Origin: Roseiarcus sp963732155
GTDB taxonomy: Bacteria > Pseudomonadota > Alphaproteobacteria > Rhizobiales > Beijerinckiaceae
Direction: 5' to 3'
Assembly: GCA_963732155.1 (NCBI GenBank)
Contig: CAVSYB010000014.1
Location: forward strand, 62,001 to 126,000
DNA: 64,000 nucleotides
Below, in pieces: positions 56,735 to 64,000 of this stretch (position 1 is its first letter; every line of letters starts with the position of its first letter). Made by a program: the position numbers and the translations under genes. The notes beneath the pieces are model-generated. The model was not told the origin of the DNA, searched no databases, and worked only from the letters and a program-made list of their open reading frames with translations.

Positions 56735-58261
56735 ATGGACCAGCCTTTCTTGCGCATGTCGGGAATATCCAAACGCTTTCCCGGCGTGCAGGCGCTCGAC
56801 GAGGTCAATTTCGAGGTTGCGCCCGGCGAGATTCACGCGCTGCTCGGCGAGAACGGCGCGGGCAAGTCGACCTTGCTGAAGATACTTTCCGGCGCGCAGC
56901 AGCCCGACGCCGGAGAAATCCTGCTTGGCGGCGTCCCGGCGACATTCGCCTCGCCGCATGACGCGCAGCGGCTGGGCATCGTCACCATCTATCAGGAGTT
57001 CACCCTCGCGCCGAACATGACGGTCGCCGAGAACGTGTTCATCGGCCGCGAGCCGGGCGCCGGACCGTTCGTCAATTGGCGCAAGATGGCCGCCGACACG
57101 CGCGCCATCACCGAGCGGCTCGGCATCGGGCTGAAGCCGCGCGCCCTGGTGCGCGACCTTTCCGTCGCCGAGCAGCAGATGGTGGAGATCGCGCGCGCGC
57201 TGTCGATGCAATCGCGGCTGATCGTCATGGACGAGCCGACTTCCGCGCTTTCTTCGACCGAAGTCGAGAAGCTGTTCCGCATCGTGCGCGACCTCAAGGC
57301 GCACGGGCTCAGCATCATCTTCGTCACCCACCGGCTCGAAGAAGTGATGAACATCTGCGACCGCTACACGGTGCTGCGCGACGGGCGCCGGGTCGGCGGC
57401 GGCAAAGTTTCCGACACCGACGTCAACGGCATCATCCGCCTGATGGTCGGGCGCCAGCTCGAGGCGCTGTTCGCCCATCACGAGGCGACGAGGGCCGGCG
57501 AAGTCGCGCTGAGGGTCGAGGGCCTGTCGCGCCGCGGAACGGCGCAGGATCAGACCGCCACCGTGCTCGACGACGTATCGTTCGCCGTGCGGCGCGGCGA
57601 AATCCTCGGCGTCGCCGGGCTGGTCGGCGCGGGCCGCACGGAAATGGCGCGCGCGGTGTTCGGCGCCGATCCGTTCGACTCGGGAAGCGTCTTCATCGGC
57701 GGCGAGCGCGTCGACATCCGTTCGCCGGCGGACGCCATCGGCCGGGGCGTCGGCCTCGTCCCCGAGGACCGCAAGCAGCAGGCCCTGTTCCTGTCGCTGG
57801 GCGTCAGGATCAATCTCAGCATGGCCGCGCACGAGCAATTCCTGCGCGGCGGCGTGTTTATCGACGAGGGCGCCGAGCGGCGGATGGTCGAGGAATTTCG
57901 CAAGAAGCTGAACATCCGCATGGCGAGCCAGGAGCAGGCGATCGCCAATCTCTCGGGCGGCAATCAGCAGAAGGTCGTGCTCGCCCGCTGGCTGGCGCTG
58001 CGGCCGAAGGTGCTGATCGTCGACGAACCGACGCGCGGCATCGACGTCGGCGCCAAGGTCGAGGTGCACAACCTGCTGTTCGAACTGGCGCGCGAGGGAA
58101 TCGCGATCATCGCCATTTCGTCGGAGCTGCCGGAGGTGCTGGCGATCAGCGACCGCATCGTGACGATGCGCGAGGGCCGCATGACCGGCGAGGTCAGCCG
58201 GGCGGAGGCGAGCGAAGAGCGGCTGATGGCGATGATGACGCTCGGCGCAAAGGCGGCTTGA
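56735..58261 (+). CDS. Sugar ABC transporter ATP-binding protein (RbsA-like, duplicated domains)
   Basis: The 508-residue protein has two ABC domains in tandem. The first has LLGENGAGKSTLLKIL, LSVAEQQMVEIARAL and VMDEPTSAL; the second has a degenerate Walker A (VAGLVGAGRTEMARAVFG) with LSGGNQQKVVLARWLAL and IVDEPTRGIDVGAK. This is the standard layout of carbohydrate uptake (CUT2) transporters. The start at ATG 56735 (MDQPFLRMSGISKRFPGVQALD) follows a weak GGGCGATCG. Confidence 0.95.
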   Translation: MDQPFLRMSGISKRFPGVQALDEVNFEVAPGEIHALLGENGAGKSTLLKILSGAQQPDAGEILLGGVPATFASPHDAQRLGIVTIYQEFTLAPNMTVAENVFIGREPGAGPFVNWRKMAADTRAITERLGIGLKPRALVRDLSVAEQQMVEIARALSMQSRLIVMDEPTSALSSTEVEKLFRIVRDLKAHGLSIIFVTHRLEEVMNICDRYTVLRDGRRVGGGKVSDTDVNGIIRLMVGRQLEALFAHHEATRAGEVALRVEGLSRRGTAQDQTATVLDDVSFAVRRGEILGVAGLVGAGRTEMARAVFGADPFDSGSVFIGGERVDIRSPADAIGRGVGLVPEDRKQQALFLSLGVRINLSMAAHEQFLRGGVFIDEGAERRMVEEFRKKLNIRMASQEQAIANLSGGNQQKVVLARWLALRPKVLIVDEPTRGIDVGAKVEVHNLLFELAREGIAIIAISSELPEVLAISDRIVTMREGRMTGEVSRAEASEERLMAMMTLGAKAA

Positions 58262-58273
58262 AAGGGGCAGGGC

Positions 58274-59302
58274 ATGAGCGAGGCGAGAAGCGTCGAAGCG
58301 GCGCCGTCGGTCGGAACCGACATCGTCGGCCTCGTCGCGCGGTTTGCGCCGCTGGTCTTCCTGGTGGCGCTGATGGCGGGTTTTGCGATCGGCGAGCCGC
58401 GCTTCCTGAGCCCGCTCAACCTGTTCAACATCATGCGCCAGGTCTCGGTCTTCGGCCTGCTCGCCGTCGGCATGACCTTCGTGATCCTGACCGCCGGCAT
58501 CGATCTTTCGATCGGCTCGCTGCTGGCCTTCGCGGGCCTCGTCGCGGCGGCCGTCGACAAGGGCGGCGTATCCAATCGCTTCAACGTCGGCGCCGGCCAG
58601 GACGCGCTCGGCTACGGCTGGCCGCTGGCGGCTCTGGCGGCGATCGCCGTCGGCATGGCGGGCGGCTGGCTGCAGGGACAGGCGATCACGCGGTTCAAGG
58701 TTCCCCCGTTCGTCGTGACGCTCGGCGGCATGTCGGTGTTTCGCGGCGCGGCGCTGCTGTTCGCCGGCGGCGGCCCGATCAGCGGCTTCGACCCCAACTA
58801 TGTCTGGTGGGGGCAGGGCAAGATCGGACCGGTGCCGGTGCCGGTCATCATCTTCGTCGCCTTCGCCATTCTCGCCCACGTCGTATTGCGCTATACGCGC
58901 TACGGCCGGCAGGTCTACGCGGTCGGCGGCAATCCCGAGGCGGCGCGGCTTTCCGGACTGAACGTGCGCCGGGTGATCGGCAGCGTCTATATCATCATGG
59001 GGTTCTTCGTCGGTCTCGGCTCGTTCGTGCTGTCGGCGCGGCTGAACTCCTCCGAAGCGGTCGCCGGCATCGGCTATGAACTCACCGTCATCGCCTCGGT
59101 GGTGATCGGCGGCACCAGCCTGTTCGGCGGCGTCGGCACGATCTTCGGAACCGTCATCGGCACCATCCTGATCGGCGTCCTCCTCAACGGCCTGGTGCTG
59201 CTCGATGTGTCGTCCTACATCCAGCAGATCATCATCGGCGTCATCATCGTGCTGGCGGTCGCCTTCGACACATTCGCCAAATCGCGCAAGCGAACCGCCT
59301 GA
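58274..59302 (+). CDS. Sugar ABC transporter permease (RbsC-like)
   Basis: The 342-residue permease of the CUT2 type has about eight to ten hydrophobic helices. Family motifs include VGMTFVILTAGIDLSIGS, GGNPEAARLSGLNVRRV and the conserved ELTVIASVVIGGTSLFGG followed by GVLLNGLVLL. An insert at about residues 95-115 (SNRFNVGAGQDALGYG) is longer than usual. AAAGGGGCAGGGC precedes ATG 58274. It completes the transporter operon. Confidence 0.95.
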   Translation: MSEARSVEAAPSVGTDIVGLVARFAPLVFLVALMAGFAIGEPRFLSPLNLFNIMRQVSVFGLLAVGMTFVILTAGIDLSIGSLLAFAGLVAAAVDKGGVSNRFNVGAGQDALGYGWPLAALAAIAVGMAGGWLQGQAITRFKVPPFVVTLGGMSVFRGAALLFAGGGPISGFDPNYVWWGQGKIGPVPVPVIIFVAFAILAHVVLRYTRYGRQVYAVGGNPEAARLSGLNVRRVIGSVYIIMGFFVGLGSFVLSARLNSSEAVAGIGYELTVIASVVIGGTSLFGGVGTIFGTVIGTILIGVLLNGLVLLDVSSYIQQIIIGVIIVLAVAFDTFAKSRKRTA

Positions 59303-59366
59303 TCGCGGCGACGGGCCGCCCGCCGTTTCTCGTCGAAGCCCGCGCCCGCCGTGATAGGTTCGGCGC

Positions 59367-60023
59367 ATGAGGCTATCGGCCAGACTGGCGCTCACTCTCG
59401 GCGGAACCGCGGTCTATCTCGGCCTCGCCGTGCTCGGCCGCGGCGGCGTCGGCGCCTTCTTCGCGCAGCCGGCGCTCGTCGCGCTCGCCGTCGTTCTCTT
59501 CGCCCTGGCGGTCGTGGCGCTGTTCGCCGGCGGCAATTTGAGCCCCGGCGTGCGCGAGGATCGCGCCAACCGCTGGGTGATCGGCGCGTTCGGGCTGATC
59601 GGCCTGCTCCTCGGCTATCTGCCGGCCCTGACGGATCGCACGGGGTTCTGGACCCTCGACGGCGACGCCCTGCGCTGGCTTGGCGTCGCGCTATTCGCCG
59701 CGGGCGGCGCGCTGCGGCTATGGCCGGTGTTCGTGCTCGGCGACCGGTTCAGCGGCCTGGTGGCGATCCAGCCCGGGCATAGGCTGGTCACCTCGGGCGT
59801 CTATGGCGTCATCCGCAACCCGAGCTATCTCGGGCTGCTTGTCAGCTCGCTGGGCTGGGCGCTGGCGTTCCGCGCCGGCGCCGGCGTCGTGCTCGTCGCG
59901 CTGCTCATCCCGCCTTTGATTGCGCGCATGCGCGCGGAGGAAGCGCTGCTGCGCGCGCAATTCGGCGCCGAATACGACGCCTATTGCGCAAGGACCGCCC
60001 GCCTCATTCCCGGACTTTACTAA
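59367..60023 (+). CDS. Isoprenylcysteine carboxyl methyltransferase (ICMT) family membrane protein
   Basis: The 218-residue integral membrane protein has six or so hydrophobic helices. The C-terminal SAM-binding signature of the ICMT/PEMT group is present (HRLVTSGVYGVIRNPSYLG, then MRAEEALLRAQFGAEYDAYCARTARLIPGLY). Bacterial members methylate lipids or unknown small molecules. It starts at ATG 59367, 64 bases after the permease gene, and may be cotranscribed. Confidence 0.85.
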   Translation: MRLSARLALTLGGTAVYLGLAVLGRGGVGAFFAQPALVALAVVLFALAVVALFAGGNLSPGVREDRANRWVIGAFGLIGLLLGYLPALTDRTGFWTLDGDALRWLGVALFAAGGALRLWPVFVLGDRFSGLVAIQPGHRLVTSGVYGVIRNPSYLGLLVSSLGWALAFRAGAGVVLVALLIPPLIARMRAEEALLRAQFGAEYDAYCARTARLIPGLY

Positions 60024-60061
60024 CAAGGCGGCTCGCCTTTGCGGATCGCGCCCGGCCGAAG

Positions 60062-60210
60062 TCACGCCGGCGCAAGAATTGCGAAGACGCTCACCAGAGC
60101 GAGCACGACCGTCCCGAGCGCGACTTCGGCGAGGCTCGAGATCGTCAGGGCGCGGAGCGTCGCGCCCGGCGCCTTCGCGATGCGCGGCGTCTCTTCTCCG
60201 CCTCGGCGAC
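60062..60210 (-). pseudogene. Remnant of a second copD C-terminus
   Basis: Read on the minus strand, the end is TPRIAKAPGATLRALT followed by ISSLAEVALGTVVLALVS and FAILAPA. This aligns with the end of the intact CopD at 60736-61614 (VPRLKDETGRAARALKI, NSIAEIACAFIVVALVS, FGLLQPN). Upstream of about 60210 the similarity is lost and no CopD helices remain, so only the last helix of a former paralogue survives. Confidence 0.7.
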
Positions 60211-60256
60211 GCTCGGAGCATGACCGCGCGCTTGGCGGGCGGCGGAAGCGGGCTCT

Positions 60257-60637
60257 CTATTTCGCCCATAGCCTCAGCGGCAAGCTCAGCCCGTCGGCGC
60301 AGGTCAGGACGCCGTTGTATGATTCCGACAGGTAGCCGCGATAGCTACACTCGCGCCCTTCGAAATTCAGCGCCGCTGTTACAAGACCTGAGGTGGCGAC
60401 CAAATCAAGCTCGAGATGACTCAGCGTTTCGTTGGGGCCACTATGTGTGCACAGACCGACATGTTTGATGTTCAGCGGGCCGGAGAGTTCTTCGACTCCG
60501 CTGGAAGCCTCCCCCGAAACACTTGCGGTCAGCTCGTATTCGCTGAGAAAGCCCGTCACGCCGTGGATTTGCAATGACCGCGCGTCGGCCGGCGCTGCAA
60601 GCGCGCCGACGGAGACGACGAGGGCAAGGAGCTTCAT
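60257..60637 (-). CDS. Small secreted hypothetical protein
   Basis: I do not recognise this protein of about 126 residues. It has a clear signal peptide (MKLLALVVSVGALAAPADA) and then a mostly beta-predicted domain with Cys residues in VGLCTHSGP, GRECSYRG and LTCADG that could form disulfides in the periplasm. ATG 60637 gives the best signal peptide; ATG 60673 is an in-frame alternative with a basic leader. It sits between the copD remnant and intact copD. Confidence 0.6.
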   Translation of the reverse strand: MKLLALVVSVGALAAPADARSLQIHGVTGFLSEYELTASVSGEASSGVEELSGPLNIKHVGLCTHSGPNETLSHLELDLVATSGLVTAALNFEGRECSYRGYLSESYNGVLTCADGLSLPLRLWAK

Positions 60638-60735
60638 CCGCGGCCGCCAATTCCAGCGCCATCGATAATCCATTCTCGGAAATGTCGAACTGCCAGTCAA
60701 TCCGGCGCGGTCGCCCTGCACTGCCGGCCGCCCTG

Positions 60736-61614
60736 TCAATTGGGTTGAAGAAGACCAAATGCGCTGACCAGGGCGACCACGATGAATGCGCAGGCGATTT
60801 CCGCGATGCTGTTGATTTTCAGCGCCCTGGCGGCGCGGCCGGTTTCGTCCTTCAGGCGCGGAACAAGGACATAGCGATTGAAGAGCGCCATCGCGATCAT
60901 CGTCACGACCATCACGATCTTCGCGGCCAGCAAAGTCTGATAGGGCGTCGTGAAGGGGATAGGCGCGACATGAAGGGTCAGAGCGACGTTGACGACGCCG
61001 GTCAGCACGACGATCGCAACGACGAGATGTCCCCAGGTCGAATAGCGCCGAGTCGCCAGCAGCGCCTCGGATCGCAGCGCCGGATCGCCGAATCGATTGA
61101 CGCAAAGCACGAACGGAACGAGGCCGCCGACCCAGGCGCCGGCGACCAGAAGGTGCAGCGCGTCATTGACCCGGTGCAGCGCTCCGACGGGACCCGTCTG
61201 CATGATCGCGTGACCGGCGAGGCCGAGACTGGCCAAAAGCAGCGCCGACGCCGGCGCGATAAAGGCCCAGCGATCGTGGCGGCCCGCCGCGAGGGCGACG
61301 AGGAAAACCAGAACGAGGCCGAGGCGCCACTGCCAGACCCGACCAAACGCCGTGTCGGTCAGGACGCCAGCCAGCATGTCGGGATTGAGAACGTCGCTCC
61401 ATCCCTCGCCCATCGATCCTGCTTCGAGACCAAGCCAGATCAGCGCCGTGATCGCGGCGACAACCACGGCGACCGCGGCGATTCTTCGCACGGCGCCGGT
61501 CAGATCGCGCGCGAGGCCGGCCGGCGCCAGCGCCCAGACGAAGGCGCTGGCGCCGAACAGCAGCATCGTCGCTGCGAAATGCGCGAAGCGGCAGAGTATC
61601 AGCGCGGTGAGCAC
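60736..61614 (-). CDS. copD: Copper resistance protein CopD
   Basis: The 292-residue inner membrane protein has about eight hydrophobic helices and the CopD domain towards the C-terminus. Typical are RFAHFAATMLLFGASAF, RVNDALHLLVAGAWVGGLVPF and FNRYVLVPRL. CopD takes up copper across the inner membrane, with CopC delivering it. Conserved His residues in the helices (RFAHF, DALHLL, WGHLVV) are the likely metal or heme ligands. It lies downstream of copC and the PCuAC gene on the same strand. Confidence 0.92.
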   Translation of the reverse strand: MLTALILCRFAHFAATMLLFGASAFVWALAPAGLARDLTGAVRRIAAVAVVVAAITALIWLGLEAGSMGEGWSDVLNPDMLAGVLTDTAFGRVWQWRLGLVLVFLVALAAGRHDRWAFIAPASALLLASLGLAGHAIMQTGPVGALHRVNDALHLLVAGAWVGGLVPFVLCVNRFGDPALRSEALLATRRYSTWGHLVVAIVVLTGVVNVALTLHVAPIPFTTPYQTLLAAKIVMVVTMIAMALFNRYVLVPRLKDETGRAARALKINSIAEIACAFIVVALVSAFGLLQPN

Positions 61615-61668
61615 GCCGCGCTTCTCAGGCCGGCGCGCGGTTCAGCGCGAACGACGCCGATCGCGTCC

Positions 61669-62175
61669 TCACATCTTCATGCCTTTCATGGAATCCCCCG
61701 GTTTGGCCGCGCCGCCGGGGCCCGCGGCGCCGACGCCGCCGACCTGGAACTCCACGGGAATCGATCCGGCATGCTCGAACGTCAGCGTCGCCTTCACGGT
61801 CTCGCCCTTTTTCAGGGGCCGCTTCAGGTCGGTGAACATCAGATGATAGCCCTTGGGCGCCAGCGAGACCTCGCCATTGGCCGGGATCTCCAGGCCCGAT
61901 TTCATTTCGCGCATGCGCATGACGCCGTTGTCCATCGTCATCTCATGAACCGCGACTTCGCCGGCGAAATCGGCGGAGCCGCCGACCAGCTTGTCCGCCG
62001 TCGCGCCGTGATTGTGGATGACGAGATAGCCGGCGCCGACCGTCGTCCCCTTCGGGGTGGCTCGCGACCACGGCTTGTCGATGGTGATGTCGCCCGCCTT
62101 GAATTCCTGGGCGATGGCGGGAGCGGCGGCCAGCGACAGAATCGCCGCCAGAGCGATGGAATGAAAGCGCGTCAT
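61669..62175 (-). CDS. PCuAC-type periplasmic copper chaperone
   Basis: The 168-residue exported protein matches the PCu(A)C family, which delivers Cu(I) to cytochrome oxidase and other copper enzymes. A signal peptide (IALAAILSLAAAPAIA) is followed by KPWSRATPKGTTVGAGYLVIHNHG. The metal site HEMTMDNGVMRMREM is followed about 25 residues later by GYHLMFTDL, giving the H(M)-M-HxM ligand set. ATG 62175 with AAGGAGAAAATC upstream is preferred over ATG 62190. Confidence 0.93.
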   Translation of the reverse strand: MTRFHSIALAAILSLAAAPAIAQEFKAGDITIDKPWSRATPKGTTVGAGYLVIHNHGATADKLVGGSADFAGEVAVHEMTMDNGVMRMREMKSGLEIPANGEVSLAPKGYHLMFTDLKRPLKKGETVKATLTFEHAGSIPVEFQVGGVGAAGPGGAAKPGDSMKGMKM

Positions 62176-62231
62176 GATTTTCTCCTTCATAGGTCGGTTG
62201 CGGAAAGTGAAGTCTGCGCCGGGAGTCGTGC

Positions 62232-62603
62232 TCAAGGCGCCACCGTGAAGTTGAAGCTTCCCTGGGTCTTGTGCGTGTCCACGGAGACCGCGTGCCACGT
62301 CACGGTATAGACGCCGGCCTTGAGCGGCTGGCCGATCGTCACGATGAGCACGCTATTGTCGGCGGGATCGACGCTGGGCTTGCCGGTCGGCTCCGCCGCG
62401 CCCGCCTCCGTCGCCAGCGCGATCCCTGAAAAACGCGGCTCGACGCCTTCGCTGAACTTGATCCTGATTTCTTTCGGCGACGCCGCCACCGCGCCGCCGA
62501 CGGCGGGAACGGCCGTCTGCAGCAGGGCGTGGGCGAATGCCGCCGGGGCGACCATCGCGAAAGCGAACGAGACGACGGCGCTGAACATTGACTTGCGGGA
62601 CAT
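62232..62603 (-). CDS. copC: CopC copper-binding protein
   Basis: The 123-residue protein has a signal peptide ending AFA before HALL, so the mature protein would begin with the His that forms the Cu(II) site. The late VDTHKTQGSFNFTVAP holds the other ligands (Asp and His). This is the short, single-site form of CopC. I chose ATG 62603 (MSRKSMF), with GATGAGG upstream. The gene lies upstream of the PCuAC and copD genes, the usual order for copper import. Confidence 0.93.
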   Translation of the reverse strand: MSRKSMFSAVVSFAFAMVAPAAFAHALLQTAVPAVGGAVAASPKEIRIKFSEGVEPRFSGIALATEAGAAEPTGKPSVDPADNSVLIVTIGQPLKAGVYTVTWHAVSVDTHKTQGSFNFTVAP

Positions 62604-62719
62604 GGCTGACCTCATCAAAACAGGGGTTTCCCAAGAGAGTTGGGCGTCGGCGACCGCCGCGCTCGCGGCCGGCGCAAAGGCCTGAGAAGCAGCCGCGCGC
62701 AGGAAAGAACCACAGTTCG

Positions 62720-63631
62720 TCATCTGCTTCCGAGGAAGATCGGTTTGCCCAGGGTGTCGGGAAGGAGATCGTCGAGGTAGAGGTCGAGTTGGGCGATCAC
62801 GCCGACGCCGTGCCCGCTGGCCCCGTTCATGGGAACGATGGCCTCCACGGCCACTTGATAGGTGCTGGTCAGGTAGATCACGCCCGGCTGGATCGTGCCG
62901 GTGATCTGATCGGTCCCCGGCGCAAAATTGTAAATCGGCTTGCTGAAGGTGAACTCGGTGATCGGGATGAGATGCCTGAAGAAGTCGTTGTCGATCGCGC
63001 CGACATTCGAATTGAAATAGGGCAGGCTGTATTGCATCGTGAAGCCCCAATTCAGGTTGGTGGAATTCTGGTTTCCGTTGGTCACCGACTGGCCCGGCAG
63101 GGTCTCGCTCAGCTCGAACGTGAGCGCCGCCGGACGCAGCCAATTGAGCCTCGTCGGCAGGTCGCCGAAGCCTTTGCCGACGTCGATGACCGGCTGGTAG
63201 CTGTTGAACGGCGTCGCTTGGCTCCCCGTGCCGGTATTGCCCCAGTCCACTTGGAACCCGAGCGTGGCTATCAATTCGTGTTCGGGCCAGCAGAAGTTTC
63301 CCCATTGCAGCTCGGTGCTGAGGGGATTCCAGCCATAGCCGCCCGGGCGCACCCAGGTGGGGCCGTCCTGAATCACCAGCGCGACGTTCGGGACAATCGT
63401 CTTGGACCAACTGAAATTGGCGTCGAACTCCTGCGCCCCGTCGGGATTGGACGGCAGATAGGAGATCGTCGGCAGCGCCAGTTCGTCGCCGACGCCAGGA
63501 TCGTTGATGCCGAGCGTGGCGGGGAAGATGCGGGCGCCGCAGACGGCGTGGGCGAAGGCCGGCGAATGCGCGAGAAAGAGCACGGCGACGCCGATCGCGC
63601 CGGCTCGCGCCCAGGGGAAGAGGGAGAACAT
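62720..63631 (-). CDS. Secreted/outer-membrane beta-barrel-like protein of the copper cluster
   Basis: This 303-residue protein has a signal peptide (AGAIGVAVLFLAHSPAFAHA) and a long region of alternating aromatic and polar residues with many Gly/Asn turns. Examples are ELQWGNFCWPEHELIATLGFQVDWGN and LNWGFTMQYSLPYFNSNVG. The pattern suggests an outer-membrane beta barrel or transporter-like (MetA-pathway) protein, although I cannot name a family with certainty. It lies between the DUF2946 gene and copC, so a role in copper movement across the outer membrane is a reasonable guess. Confidence 0.7.
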   Translation of the reverse strand: MFSLFPWARAGAIGVAVLFLAHSPAFAHAVCGARIFPATLGINDPGVGDELALPTISYLPSNPDGAQEFDANFSWSKTIVPNVALVIQDGPTWVRPGGYGWNPLSTELQWGNFCWPEHELIATLGFQVDWGNTGTGSQATPFNSYQPVIDVGKGFGDLPTRLNWLRPAALTFELSETLPGQSVTNGNQNSTNLNWGFTMQYSLPYFNSNVGAIDNDFFRHLIPITEFTFSKPIYNFAPGTDQITGTIQPGVIYLTSTYQVAVEAIVPMNGASGHGVGVIAQLDLYLDDLLPDTLGKPIFLGSR

Positions 63632-63708
63632 CGGGAAACCCTCGATCTGAAAAGGAGCGGATGCGCGCGAAGTCCCGCAAGGAGAATTCGCGCGGCGGCG
63701 GCTTCAGG

Positions 63709-63999
63709 TCAGACGGGAACGGGCGGCGCGCGCGGCTGCGCGGAAGCGACCAGTCGGGGCCGGGCGAGGCTTGTCTCATCGGAAAAGCCGGATGGCCCGG
63801 CGCAGCGCGCGAACCGAACGGGAAGAAAGACGCCGGGAGACGCGAGGGCGGCGGCATGCGCATTATGCTGGCAAAGCGCGCAATCGTCGCAGCAGCTATG
63901 CGAACCCTTGGTCGGCGAGCCGTCGTCCCGGTGGCAAAACTCGACATTCGGACCGAGCAGCGCGCTGAGCGCGCTGAGCGCCGCCGCGGCTTCTGCTTG
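63709..63999 (-). CDS. DUF2946-family protein, partial at the right window edge
   Basis: This minus-strand frame is open from the right edge to TGA 63709-63711 and reads LSALLGPNVEFCHRDDG, then SHSCCDDCALCQHNAHA. The CCxxCxxC cluster with nearby His residues is the hallmark of DUF2946 proteins, which accompany copper genes. The N-terminus, normally a membrane or signal helix, lies outside the window. It should be the first gene of the copC-PCuAC-copD cluster seen here. Confidence 0.8.
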   Translation of the reverse strand, partial: QAEAAAALSALSALLGPNVEFCHRDDGSPTKGSHSCCDDCALCQHNAHAAALASPGVFLPVRFARCAGPSGFSDETSLARPRLVASAQPRAPPVPV

Positions 64000-64000
64000 C

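Overview
The window is a high-GC chromosomal segment of an alphaproteobacterium. Gene content and order point to the Hyphomicrobiales: an mdh-sucCD-sucAB-lpdA TCA block, addB-addA, a MaeB-type malic enzyme with a phosphotransacetylase tail, and L25/CTC followed by pth. The copper genes (CopC, PCuAC, CopD, DUF2946) and the many GC-rich REP-like palindromes would suit a Beijerinckiaceae/Methylocystaceae-type organism, but that family placement is an inference. I see no rRNA, tRNA, CRISPR array, transposase or integrase.

Layout. 1-3.2 kb: the 3' part of an Eco57I-type modification methylase, then two DUF559 endonuclease units, one intact and one decayed. Each unit sits between 73-bp inverted repeats built of hairpins, with an AT-rich repeat between them. 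3.2-12.3 kb: metH with a palindromic operator candidate, a G-rich 52-bp tandem duplication, a class III aminotransferase, a MetE-type methyltransferase and maeB. 12.3-20.1 kb: a second copy of the AT-rich repeat in inverted orientation, a hydrolase-adenylate cyclase fusion, an MFS transporter, a RibD_C-like remnant, kup and hrpB. 20.2-23.8 kb: a GntR regulator divergent from a citrate-synthase-like protein, a PaaK-like ligase and a VOC protein, with a palindrome between them. 23.8-28.8 kb: REP-like repeats, GST, rhodanese, trmO, rplY, pth, gpmA and alkB.

29.2-40.6 kb is the TCA block: mdh, sucC, sucD, sucA, sucB and lpdA. It is interrupted twice. An unknown gene plus a VapBC-like PIN toxin-antitoxin pair lies between sucC and sucD. 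A membrane/pentapeptide-repeat pair has been inserted at the 5' end of lpdA, leaving a 93-bp duplicate of the lpdA start on the upstream side. Both sucD and lpdA now start with TTG directly after the inserted genes.

40.6-46.5 kb: a CDP-diacylglycerol pyrophosphatase, a Tat-exported PCMT-like methyltransferase, a large membrane spermidine-synthase-like protein and a lipoprotein hydrolase. 46.5-55.4 kb (minus strand): a repeat protein, a TAXI-type binding protein, addA and addB. 55.6-60.0 kb: a ribose-type sugar ABC transporter and an ICMT-family methyltransferase. 60.0-64.0 kb (minus strand): a copper-handling cluster with a decayed second copD end and a DUF2946 gene running off the window.

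The most unusual features are the hairpin-bounded DUF559 units, the paired AT-rich repeats, and the small-gene insertions into the TCA operon that reuse or replace start codons of essential genes.
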